Assembly (NCBI GenBank): GCA_964012875.1
Contig: CAXGUU010000118.1
Location: 1-9,776 of the forward strand
DNA length: 9,776 bases
Direction: 5' to 3'
Source of the DNA: CAXGUU01 sp964012875
Lineage (GTDB): Bacteria > Pseudomonadota > Gammaproteobacteria > Ga0077536
In this document: positions 1 through 6,174 of the stretch, piece by piece
How positions within the stretch are numbered: position 1 is the first letter of the stretch
Layout: every line of letters begins with the position of its first letter
The notes under the pieces: generated by a model
The model's database searches: none
Seen by the model: only the letters and a program-made list of their open reading frames with translations
What the model was told of the DNA's origin: nothing
Position numbers and translations under genes: made by a program

Positions 1-49
1 GACCCCTGCCTCCCGAAGGCAGTGCTCTACCAGGCTGAGCTACACCCCG
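1..49 (-). tRNA. tRNA-Pro(CGG), partial (3' part beyond left edge)
   Basis: Read on the minus strand, the 5' acceptor strand CGGGGTG (49-43) is followed by TA, a D-arm with stem GCTC/GAGC, an anticodon stem CTGCC/GGCAG (22-18 with 10-6) and the seven-base loop TTCGGGA (17-11). The anticodon is CGG (15-13), which reads the proline codon CCG. The loop and the GGGTC variable region match the bacterial tRNA-Pro(CGG) type. The T-arm and 3' acceptor strand lie outside the window. The gene starts 15 nt after the ispB stop on the same strand with no hairpin terminator between them, so it may be cut out of an ispB read-through transcript (inference). Confidence 0.93.
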
Positions 50-64
50 ACTCGGTGTGATTGG

Positions 65-1096
65 TCAGAAATTCCGGTGGACCGAAAATTCGACCAGCGC
101 TTCCAGGGCCGTGCTGTAAGGAGACTTCGGGATTTCCGCCAGCGCGGCGGTCGCCGCGTCGGCCTCGGCCTGAGCGCGGGCGAAAGTGTAAGTGATGGCC
201 CCGGTTGATTCAATTGCGTTTAAGATTTGCGCGATGTGCTCGAGCCCGCCGTCTTCGATTGATTTGCGAATGAGCGCGGCATCTTCGTCTGTGCCGTTCC
301 ACATGGCATAGAGTAAAGGCAGAGTTGGTTTGCCTTCCGCGAGGTCGTCGCCGATGTTTTTGCCCATATCCTCGCTCGATACGCTGTAATCCATGGCGTC
401 ATCTACGAGCTGAAAGGCAGCCCCGATATGGCGGCCGAAGGCGCCCATGGCGTTTTCAAACGCGCCGTCAGTACCCGCGATGATGGCGCCAATGGTGGCT
501 GCCGCTTCGAACAGTTTTGCGGTTTTGTTGTGAATGGTCGTTAAATACCGTTCTTCGCTGATATTCGGGTCGTGGCAGTTTACCAGCTGCATAACCTCGC
601 CCTGGGCGATGGTATTGGTTGCGTCAGCCAAAATTTCCAGCACGCGTATGTTTTCCAGATCAACCATCATCTGAAACGCGCGGGAATAGAGGAAATCGCC
701 TACAAGCACGCTGGCCTCGTTGCCCCATACAAGGTTGGCGGTTTCGCGCCCGCGGCGGAGTTTTGAGGCGTCGACCACATCATCATGGAGCAACGTTGCG
801 GTATGCACCAACTCCAGTATGACCGCGACTTCGACGTGTTTGTGTCCCTCATAGCCGCCGGCCTTGGCGCTCAGCAGCGCCAGCAAAGGGCGGAGCCGCT
901 TGCCGCCACCCTGGATAATGTAGTGGCTGAGCTGGTTAATCAGCGGTACGTCGGAGTACAAACGCGCCCTGATCAGCCGGTCGACCGCGACAGAATCTTC
1001 GGCGACAAGGGCGCGCAATTGGTCGATATCAGGGGGCGACTGCGTTTTTTCCACGGGATTCGGCCGCGCTATCGGCACTTTCGGCGGGGTCGCCAT
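65..1096 (-). CDS. ispB: Long-chain (octaprenyl-type) polyprenyl diphosphate synthase
   Basis: This cytosolic trans-prenyltransferase adds IPP units to farnesyl diphosphate to make the side chain of ubiquinone/menaquinone. The 343-residue protein carries GGGKRLRP (63-70), the first Asp-rich motif DDVVD (105-109), a KT pair (191-192) and the second Asp-rich motif DDAMD (232-236), which bind Mg2+ and diphosphate. It resembles E. coli IspB closely in these regions. The product length (C40, C45 or similar) cannot be read from the sequence. The ATG start gives an N-terminus about 20 residues longer than E. coli IspB, rich in Pro and Lys; the ribosome-binding site is weak (GG and AAG just before ATG), so a later start is possible. 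The gene is divergent from rplU, as in Pseudomonas and E. coli, and a tRNA-Pro gene follows directly. Confidence 0.96.
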   Translation of the reverse strand: MATPPKVPIARPNPVEKTQSPPDIDQLRALVAEDSVAVDRLIRARLYSDVPLINQLSHYIIQGGGKRLRPLLALLSAKAGGYEGHKHVEVAVILELVHTATLLHDDVVDASKLRRGRETANLVWGNEASVLVGDFLYSRAFQMMVDLENIRVLEILADATNTIAQGEVMQLVNCHDPNISEERYLTTIHNKTAKLFEAAATIGAIIAGTDGAFENAMGAFGRHIGAAFQLVDDAMDYSVSSEDMGKNIGDDLAEGKPTLPLLYAMWNGTDEDAALIRKSIEDGGLEHIAQILNAIESTGAITYTFARAQAEADAATAALAEIPKSPYSTALEALVEFSVHRNF

Positions 1097-1153
1097 CTTG
1101 CCAAGAGCGAGTCAAAATTACCAATCAAATCGGCAAATTGCGGGAATATCTTC

Positions 1154-1182
1154 TTGTTTCGAAAGGGTGATTTCTTTAGAAT
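1154..1182 (+). promoter_or_regulatory. Probable sigma70 promoter of rplU-rpmA
   Basis: A -35-like box TTGTTT (1154-1159), a 17-bp spacer and a -10 box TAGAAT (1177-1182) lie in the ispB/rplU divergent gap, upstream of rplU. A GC-rich discriminator (CGCGC) follows the -10 box, which is typical of stringently controlled ribosomal-protein promoters. The predicted leader is about 50 nt. Assigned by eye; the start site is not proven. Confidence 0.6.
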
Positions 1183-1239
1183 CGCGCTCGATTTAAGACC
1201 GGTCGCTTTTCCTTGCGGCCGAACATCAAGGTTACAGAC

Positions 1240-1554
1240 ATGCACGCAGTGATTAAAACCGGTGGCAAACAGTATCGTGTTGCCGCCGGCGACCAGTTCA
1301 ATATCGAATCCCTTGCTGGTGAAGTTGGTGCCGAGATCCAGTTCGACGAGGTGCTGATGCTCTCAGATGGTGATGACGTCACGGTCGGTACGCCACTGGT
1401 TGCCGGTGCGAATGTGCAGGCCAAAGTCGTCGAACACGGGCGCGGAGAGAAGATTCGCATCATCAAGTTCAAGCGCCGCAAGCACTACCGTCGCACGATG
1501 GGACACCGGCAAAACTACACCCGGGTCGAAATCACCGGCGTTAATAAAGGATAG
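1240..1554 (+). CDS. rplU: 50S ribosomal protein bL21
   Basis: This large-subunit protein binds 23S rRNA. The 104-residue product has the family's N-terminal AVIKTGGKQYRV and the signature region KFKRRKHYRRTMGHRQNYT near the C-terminus; E. coli L21 is 103 residues. The ATG at 1240 is preceded by AAGG (1228-1231) at 8 nt spacing and gives the family N-terminus. An in-frame TTG at 1213 would add nine unrelated residues and is not chosen. rpmA begins 4 nt after the stop, forming the conserved bL21-bL27 operon. Confidence 0.98.
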   Translation: MHAVIKTGGKQYRVAAGDQFNIESLAGEVGAEIQFDEVLMLSDGDDVTVGTPLVAGANVQAKVVEHGRGEKIRIIKFKRRKHYRRTMGHRQNYTRVEITGVNKG

Positions 1555-1558
1555 GGCC

Positions 1559-1816
1559 ATGGCACATAAGAAGGCAGGCGGCAGTACTCGTAACGGTCGC
1601 GATTCAGAATCGAAACGACTGGGTGTGAAACGCTTTGGCGGCGAGCAGGTGAAAGCCGGCAACATTCTCGTGCGCCAGCGCGGGACCCACTTTCATGCCG
1701 GTCCCAATGTTGGTATTGGTCGCGATCACACCTTGTTCGCAACCGTCGACGGGGCCGTGCAGTTTGAGCAAAAAGGCCCGAAGAACAGAAAATTCGTGAG
1801 TGTCGTGACCGGTTAG
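1559..1816 (+). CDS. rpmA: 50S ribosomal protein bL27
   Basis: bL27 sits near the peptidyl-transferase centre, where its flexible N-terminus reaches the tRNA ends. The 85-residue product is the same length as E. coli L27 and shares MAHKKAGGSTRNGRDS, the GVKRFGGE segment, RQRGTHFHAGPNVGIGRD and the C-terminal KGPKNRKF block. It begins directly with MAHKK, so there is no sign of the cleaved N-terminal extension found in Firmicutes. The ATG is served by AAAGGA (1546-1551), which overlaps the end of rplU, with a 7 nt spacer. A terminator closes the operon 22 nt after the stop. Confidence 0.98.
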   Translation: MAHKKAGGSTRNGRDSESKRLGVKRFGGEQVKAGNILVRQRGTHFHAGPNVGIGRDHTLFATVDGAVQFEQKGPKNRKFVSVVTG

Positions 1817-1837
1817 TCGCCAATCGGACATTGCGCG

Positions 1838-1866
1838 AAAAAACCCCGTCCAAGACGGGGTTTTTT
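1838..1866 (+). terminator. Rho-independent terminator of rplU-rpmA
   Basis: A perfect hairpin has stem CCCCGTC (1844-1850), loop CAA and stem GACGGGG (1854-1860). It is flanked by six A (1838-1843) and six T (1861-1866), so the stem can extend through A-T pairs. It lies just after rpmA and separates the ribosomal-protein pair from obg, which therefore needs its own promoter or read-through. Confidence 0.93.
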
Positions 1867-1907
1867 GTTTGTGGGCAAGAAGCTTGGCGTAAGTAGAGCA
1901 AGTAACC

Positions 1908-2930
1908 GTGAAATTCGTTGATGAGGCCACCATTACCGTGTCTGCCGGAAAGGGCGGAGACGGCTGCTTGAGTTTTCGCCGCGAAAAATACATTCCACGC
2001 GGTGGCCCGGATGGTGGCGACGGTGGCGATGGCGGCAGCGTTTACCTGCATGCAAACTCAGGTCTGAACACCCTCGTCGATTTTCGCTTCAAGCGCCTGT
2101 TTCGGGCGGATAATGGGCAGCCCGGCGCCGGTCGTGAGCGCAGTGGTAAGAGCGCTGATGATCTGAATATCGACGTCCCGCTGGGGACGTTGGTCTACGA
2201 CGCCGCCACCGCAGAGTTGATCGGCGACGTAGTGAGCGAAAATCAACCCTTGCTCGTCGCCCAGGGCGGATTTCACGGTCTGGGAAATACGCGCTTCAAG
2301 AGCAGCACCAATCGGGCCCCGCGCCAGACAACCAAGGGTACGCCGGGCGAAGAGCGCGAATTGCGCCTGGAATTGAAGCTCCTGGCCGACGTCGGCCTGC
2401 TCGGCTTGCCTAATGCGGGGAAATCGACTCTGATTCGTCAGGTTTCAGCGGCGCGCCCCAAGGTCGCTGACTACCCGTTCACAACACTGGTACCCAACCT
2501 TGGCGTCGTTCGCTTAGGGCATGAGCAGAGCTTCGTCATCGCCGACATTCCGGGCATCATTGAAGGTGCCGCCGAGGGCGCCGGTCTTGGCCTGCAATTT
2601 TTGAAGCATCTCGAACGCACGCGCTTGCTGCTGCACCTCGTTGACGTGTCTGGCCTCGATCCGGAACGCGAACCGCTGCAGGACTTCAACACCATCTCGG
2701 CAGAGATTGCTGCCCACAACGACGAACTGGCAGGGCGTGAGCGCTGGTTGGTCCTGAACAAGACGGACCTCTGTTCGGAAGAGGATGTCGATAGCACTGC
2801 GGCGCTGATTGCGGCCGCCGGATGGACTGGAAACACGTTCCGAATATCAGCGGCGACCGGCGCCGGCTGTCAGGAACTGATGTGGGCGATTTACAATCGC
2901 CTCAACGATGACCCAGACGATGACAACTGA
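1908..2930 (+). CDS. obg: Obg/CgtA family GTPase
   Basis: Obg is an essential GTPase that binds the 50S subunit late in assembly and links it to the growth and stress state. The 340-residue protein has the glycine-rich Obg fold (about 1-158, including RGGPDGGDGGDGG at 31-43) and then the G domain: P-loop GLPNAGKS (166-173), the FTT switch I segment (191-193), DIPG (213-216), NKTD (284-287) and ISA (313-315). The start is GTG at 1908, the only one giving the family N-terminus MKFVDEA; its Shine-Dalgarno site is weak. Compared with E. coli ObgE (about 390 residues), the C-terminal extension is almost absent, reduced to a short acidic tail (NDDPDDDN). The last 23 nt overlap the start of proB. 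Confidence 0.97.
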   Translation: MKFVDEATITVSAGKGGDGCLSFRREKYIPRGGPDGGDGGDGGSVYLHANSGLNTLVDFRFKRLFRADNGQPGAGRERSGKSADDLNIDVPLGTLVYDAATAELIGDVVSENQPLLVAQGGFHGLGNTRFKSSTNRAPRQTTKGTPGEERELRLELKLLADVGLLGLPNAGKSTLIRQVSAARPKVADYPFTTLVPNLGVVRLGHEQSFVIADIPGIIEGAAEGAGLGLQFLKHLERTRLLLHLVDVSGLDPEREPLQDFNTISAEIAAHNDELAGRERWLVLNKTDLCSEEDVDSTAALIAAAGWTGNTFRISAATGAGCQELMWAIYNRLNDDPDDDN

Positions 2931-4065
2931 TCCGCTGGAAATGCGTCGGCGCCTCGGCAGCAGCAAACGCTGGGTGATTAAAGTGGGTAGTGCACTCGCC
3001 ACCAATGCCGGCGTCGGACTTAATCTTGATGCGATCCGCGACTGGGCCGGGCAGATGGTCAGGCTCCAGAAATCAGGCCACGAAATTGTCGTGGTAACCT
3101 CTGGATCAGTTGCTGAAGGGGCGTCACGTCTCGGCTGGTCAGAACGCCCGCATGTATTGAACCAGTTACAGGCCGCTGCTGCCGTCGGGCAGATGGGCCT
3201 CGTGCGCGGTTGGGACCAGGCTTACGAGACCAGCGGCTCGCGCGCGGCGCAGGTGTTGCTGACCCACGAAGATTTGTCCGATCGCAAACGCTATCTCAAT
3301 GCCCGCAGCACCTTGTGGACCCTGTTGGGACTGGGGGTGTTCCCGGTGGTCAATGAGAACGATACCGTGGCCACCGCTGAGATCAGTCTGGGTGATAACG
3401 ACACCCTGGCAGGATTGGTTTGCAACCTGGTCGAAGCCGATTTGCTTGTCATTCTGACTGACCAGGACGGCCTGATGACTGCCGACCCCAGGCGCGACGA
3501 ACACGCTCAGTTGATCGAATACACGGACGTCTACGACGCCGGCCTTGAAGCTGCTGCCGGCGAGGGCGGCGCCTGGGGACGCGGCGGGATGCGCACCAAG
3601 ATTCGGGCGGCGCGGCTGGCCGCGCGTTCGGCGACCTCAACCATTATCGCCAATGGCAAAGTGCCGGGCGTGATCGAAACCATTGCGCGTGGTGAGGCCA
3701 TTGGTTCGTTGCTGCACGCGGGTGGCGAAAAGCTCGCGGCACGCAAGCAATGGCTCGGCGGCTCAATCCGGCCGCGAGGTCGGCTGATGCTGGACGCCGG
3801 CGCGGAAAAGGCGCTTTGCGCTGACGGTAAGAGCCTGCTCGCGGTCGGCGTGCAGGTAGTCGAGGGTGAGTTCTCGCGCGGTGAACTGGTGACTTTGACA
3901 AACAACACGGGCGCCGAGATTGGCCGCGGTCTGATCAACTACGATTCCGAAGATTGCCGCAAAATAGCCGGGGTTGCTTCTTCGAAGATTGAGGGCGTCC
4001 TCGGTTTTGTCCATGAACCGGAACTCATCCACCGCGACAATCTGCTGCTTGAAGCCCCGCTGTAG
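2908..4065 (+). CDS. proB: Glutamate 5-kinase
   Basis: ProB phosphorylates glutamate to glutamyl 5-phosphate, the first and usually feedback-controlled step of proline synthesis, in the cytosol. The N-terminal amino-acid-kinase domain shows WVIKVGSALAT, VVVTSGSVAEG, LLTHEDLSDRKRYLNA, NENDTV, LTDQDGL and the GRGGMRTK segment. A C-terminal PUA domain (from about residue 278) ends in PELIHRDNLLL. The product is 385 residues if translation starts at ATG 2908, overlapping obg by 23 nt. In-frame ATG codons at 2920 and 2941 are alternatives; the last gives MRRRLGSSKRWVIK, nearest to the Pseudomonas ProB N-terminus. None has a convincing Shine-Dalgarno site, so translation is probably coupled to obg. 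proA is not in the window. Confidence 0.95.
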   Translation: MTQTMTTDPLEMRRRLGSSKRWVIKVGSALATNAGVGLNLDAIRDWAGQMVRLQKSGHEIVVVTSGSVAEGASRLGWSERPHVLNQLQAAAAVGQMGLVRGWDQAYETSGSRAAQVLLTHEDLSDRKRYLNARSTLWTLLGLGVFPVVNENDTVATAEISLGDNDTLAGLVCNLVEADLLVILTDQDGLMTADPRRDEHAQLIEYTDVYDAGLEAAAGEGGAWGRGGMRTKIRAARLAARSATSTIIANGKVPGVIETIARGEAIGSLLHAGGEKLAARKQWLGGSIRPRGRLMLDAGAEKALCADGKSLLAVGVQVVEGEFSRGELVTLTNNTGAEIGRGLINYDSEDCRKIAGVASSKIEGVLGFVHEPELIHRDNLLLEAPL

Positions 4066-4080
4066 CAATCGGGCGGACAC

Positions 4081-4105
4081 AAAAAAACCGGCTAATGCCG
4101 GTTTT
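4081..4105. terminator. Bidirectional intrinsic terminator between proB and rpsT
   Basis: Stem AAAACCGGC (4084-4092), loop TAAT and stem GCCGGTTTT (4097-4105) form a hairpin between two convergent genes. On the minus strand it is followed by a run of seven T, a strong terminator for rpsT. On the plus strand there are only four T, so termination of proB would be weaker. Confidence 0.85.
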
Positions 4106-4142
4106 CTGCCAGGGCGTTTGATGTCCTTGTCAGCACTGGCAG

Positions 4143-4406
4143 CTAAGCCATGGACTGAACTTTACGGCTTAAGCGAGATTTGTGCCGGGCTGCTTTATTC
4201 TTGCTGATGATTTTGGCACCAGCCATGCGGTCTATTACCGGTACAGCTGCCCCCAGGGCACTTTCGGCCGCGGGCTTGTCACCGGCGTCGACGGCGCGCA
4301 GAACCTGCTTGATACGGGTACGGAACAGCGACCGCCGACCAGCGTTATGCATGCGCCGCTTTTCAGCCTGTCGGGCGCGTTTTCTGGCTTGCGATGAATT
4401 GGCCAA
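4143..4406 (-). CDS. rpsT: 30S ribosomal protein bS20
   Basis: bS20 binds 16S rRNA early in 30S assembly. With the TTG start at 4406 the product is 87 residues (E. coli S20 is also 87), beginning MANSSQARKRARQAEKRRMHNA and containing the conserved NKAARHKSRL block near the C-terminus; it is very basic and predicted to be helical. The upstream in-frame ATG at 4445 would add 13 residues foreign to the family and overlaps the promoter -10 box. E. coli rpsT also initiates at UUG, where the weak start takes part in translational autoregulation by free S20; a similar control here is inference. The gene is monocistronic, with its own promoter and a terminator shared with proB. Confidence 0.97.
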   Translation of the reverse strand: MANSSQARKRARQAEKRRMHNAGRRSLFRTRIKQVLRAVDAGDKPAAESALGAAVPVIDRMAGAKIISKNKAARHKSRLSRKVQSMA

Positions 4407-4412
4407 GCGAAA

Positions 4413-4416
4413 CTCC
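4413..4416 (-). promoter_or_regulatory. Shine-Dalgarno site fixing the rpsT TTG start
   Basis: On the minus strand, GGAG lies 6 nt before the TTG codon at 4406-4404. This spacing, with the family alignment, decides the start in favour of TTG over the upstream ATG. Confidence 0.8.
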
Positions 4417-4443
4417 GGGGTTGTGTCTGGCAGAAGGCGCGGC

Positions 4444-4472
4444 ACTATGCTGATTTAGGGTTTGATTGTCAA
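4444..4472 (-). promoter_or_regulatory. Sigma70 promoter of rpsT
   Basis: On the minus strand a perfect -35 box TTGACA (4472-4467) is followed by a 17-bp spacer and a -10 box CATAGT (4449-4444; four of six matches to consensus). The transcript would start near 4437, giving a leader of about 30 nt. This start point excludes the in-frame ATG at 4445 from the mRNA and so supports the TTG start. Confidence 0.72.
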
Positions 4473-4504
4473 TGTTTTGGCCCCGAATTCGTAATTGTTG
4501 GGCA

Positions 4505-4510
4505 TATAAT
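4505..4510 (+). promoter_or_regulatory. Candidate -10 box upstream of murJ
   Basis: A perfect TATAAT followed by TGCC lies 40 nt before the inferred murJ start, in the rpsT/murJ divergent gap. No good -35 box is seen at 16-18 bp upstream. The same TATAAT-pyrimidine-GC pattern recurs upstream of ribF and ispH, which raises confidence. Confidence 0.5.
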
Positions 4511-4538
4511 TGCCTGCTCACGAGGCATTTCACTCGCC

Positions 4539-4542
4539 GGGA
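4539..4542 (+). promoter_or_regulatory. Possible Shine-Dalgarno site of murJ
   Basis: GGGA lies 8 nt before the CTG codon at 4551. No comparable purine-rich site precedes the alternative TTG at 4566, so this favours the CTG start. Confidence 0.45.
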
Positions 4543-4550
4543 CACAAACG

Positions 4551-6101
4551 CTGACTAAACGACTGTTGCGATCAACCGCGGTGGTGAGCCAGATGACCCT
4601 CATTTCGCGGGTCATGGGCTTCGTGCGCGATGTTACTATCGCCAAGATTTTCGGGGCCTCCGCCGCAGCCGACGTATTCTTCGTCGCCTTCAAGATTCCC
4701 AATCTTTTTCGCCGCCTGTTTGCCGAAGGGGCCTTTGCCCAGGCCTTTGTGCCGGTGCTCGCCGAGTATCGGGAGAAACACGGCGAAGATGCAGTCGGCT
4801 CCTTGATCGGCGCGGCCGGCGGCACCCTGGGCCTGGTACTGATGGTGGTGACCGCGCTCGGTGTGCTCGCGGCGCCCGCGCTCATAATGGTGTTCGCGCC
4901 GGGTTTTATCGACGAGCCCGACAAGGCCGGACTAGCTGCGGATTTGTTGCGCCTGACCTTTCCCTATCTCGGTTTTATTTCACTTACGGCGCTCGCTGGC
5001 AGTGTTTTGAACACCTACGGTCGTTTTGCGGTCCCCGCGGTCACGCCGGTATTGCTGAATGTGGCGCTGATCAGCGCCGCATTGTGGTTGGCACCACAGC
5101 TCGAACGCCCGGTGATGGCATTGGCCATGGGTGTGCTCGCGGGCGGTGTCGCCCAGCTGCTGCTGCAATGGGCGGCGCTGGTTGGATTGAAGCTGCCGAT
5201 ACGTCCCACAGTCTCGTTCAACCATCCCGGGGTACGACAAATTCTGCGGCTGATGGGGCCGGCGATGTTCGGCGTCTCAGTGGCACAAATCAATTTGATG
5301 CTGGACACGATCATCGCGTCGTTTCTCGAGACCGGGAGCATTTCCTGGCTTTACTACTCCGATCGCCTCATCGAATTCCCTCTAGGTGTGTTTGGCATCG
5401 CGCTGGCCACGGTTGTGCTGCCCACACTGTCGAGCCAGTTCAGCAAGAACGACGGCGACGAATTTGCGCACACGCTGAACTGGGCTTTACGATGGGTGTT
5501 CTTGATGGGATTGCCAGCCGCCGTGGCCCTGGCGTTGCTGGCGGGTCCAATGCTCGCGAGCCTGTTTGGCTATGGCGCCATGGGCGAACGTGACGTGGCA
5601 ATGGCTTCGCGCAGCCTGGTCGCCTACTCGGGTGGTCTGCTGGCGTTCATTCTGATCAAAGTGCTGGCACCAGGATATTTCGCGCGCCAGGACACGCGAA
5701 CGCCGGTTCGCATTGGCATTATCGCCATGGTGGCGAACATGGTGCTGAACGTTTTGCTGGTCTTTCCTCTCGCGCACGCCGGCCTCGCGTTGGCGACAAC
5801 ATTGTCGGCTTGCCTCAACGCCGGATTACTGTGGCGCGGTTTGCACCAGGACGGCGTTTACCGCACACAGACCGGCTGGCCGGTTTTTCTACTGAGGGTC
5901 GCGCTCGCGCTCATGGTAATGTCCGGTTTGTTGATTTGGCTGGTGCCTGCGGACGTCGGCCTGTGGCTGACGTGGTCGATCCCTGAACGCGCTACCCACT
6001 TGGGCGGCGCTGTGCTCGGCGGCGCCGCGGTCTACTTTCTGACGCTGGCGGTGTGCGGATTACGGCCGCGACATATGGTAAAGCTGTCGCGCAGCGTATA
6101 A
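4551..6101 (+). CDS. murJ: Lipid II flippase MurJ (MviN family)
   Basis: MurJ is a polytopic inner-membrane protein of the MOP superfamily that flips lipid II to the periplasm for peptidoglycan synthesis. The sequence is hydrophobic throughout and aligns with E. coli MurJ: SRVMGFVRD, DVFFVAFKIPNLFRRLFAEG, MGPAMFGVSVAQINL, YYSDRLIEFPLG and KVLAPGYFARQD. Residues required in E. coli (R18, R24, D39, R52) have equivalents at R20, R26, D41 and R54 here. There is no ATG or GTG near the expected start. CTG at 4551 gives MTKRLLRSTAVVSQM, which fits the family N-terminus (E. coli MNLLKSLAAVSSM) and follows a GGGA site. The next usable start, TTG at 4566, lacks a ribosome-binding site and removes conserved residues. 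Length is 516 residues from CTG, 511 from TTG. Function is confident, the start is not. Confidence 0.93.
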   Translation: MTKRLLRSTAVVSQMTLISRVMGFVRDVTIAKIFGASAAADVFFVAFKIPNLFRRLFAEGAFAQAFVPVLAEYREKHGEDAVGSLIGAAGGTLGLVLMVVTALGVLAAPALIMVFAPGFIDEPDKAGLAADLLRLTFPYLGFISLTALAGSVLNTYGRFAVPAVTPVLLNVALISAALWLAPQLERPVMALAMGVLAGGVAQLLLQWAALVGLKLPIRPTVSFNHPGVRQILRLMGPAMFGVSVAQINLMLDTIIASFLETGSISWLYYSDRLIEFPLGVFGIALATVVLPTLSSQFSKNDGDEFAHTLNWALRWVFLMGLPAAVALALLAGPMLASLFGYGAMGERDVAMASRSLVAYSGGLLAFILIKVLAPGYFARQDTRTPVRIGIIAMVANMVLNVLLVFPLAHAGLALATTLSACLNAGLLWRGLHQDGVYRTQTGWPVFLLRVALALMVMSGLLIWLVPADVGLWLTWSIPERATHLGGAVLGGAAVYFLTLAVCGLRPRHMVKLSRSV

Positions 6102-6102
6102 T
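6097..6102 (+). promoter_or_regulatory. Candidate -10 box upstream of ribF
   Basis: A perfect TATAAT followed by CGCC overlaps the murJ stop codon, 72 nt before the ribF start. No clear -35 box is seen. It could drive ribF-lspA separately from murJ. The motif resembles the elements before murJ and ispH. Confidence 0.42.
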
Positions 6103-6150
6103 CGCCATGTTCTGAACTGGATCAGAGCTTTCTAAATTATTGAGCTTTTC

Positions 6151-6168
6151 CGCCGCGGTTCTCCGGCG
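6151..6168 (+). other. Small hairpin just before the ribF start
   Basis: Stem CGCCG (6151-6155) pairs with CGGCG (6164-6168) around an 8-nt loop, ending 6 nt before the ribF ATG. It covers the place where a Shine-Dalgarno site would lie, and none is visible there. It may damp ribF translation. It is far too short to be an FMN riboswitch. Possibly chance in GC-rich DNA. Confidence 0.25.
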
Positions 6169-6174
6169 CTGCCC

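Noticed and set aside
785..1252. Open frame of 155 codons on the plus strand across the ispB start region
   Set aside because: It is antisense to ispB for most of its length, has low-complexity Arg/Gln-rich sequence and no family resemblance; ispB is certain.
1515..2051. Minus-strand frame across rpmA, terminator and obg start
   Set aside because: It reads through three conserved features and a terminator and has no recognisable domain.
3531..3938. Antisense open frames inside proB
   Set aside because: GC-rich DNA readily gives long antisense frames; the products are Pro/Ser/Arg-rich without recognisable motifs, and proB is well conserved here.
4407..4445. Longer rpsT starting at ATG 4445
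   Set aside because: The extra 13 residues do not fit the bS20 family and the ATG overlaps the promoter -10 box, so it would not be in the mRNA.
6125..6148. Direct repeat GAGCTTT (6125-6131 and 6142-6148) before ribF
   Set aside because: Seven bases repeated twice in an AT-richer gap is easily chance; no further copies seen.
6102..6174. FMN riboswitch before ribF
   Set aside because: The gap is only 73 nt and shows none of the conserved six-helix RFN pattern; only a small hairpin is present.
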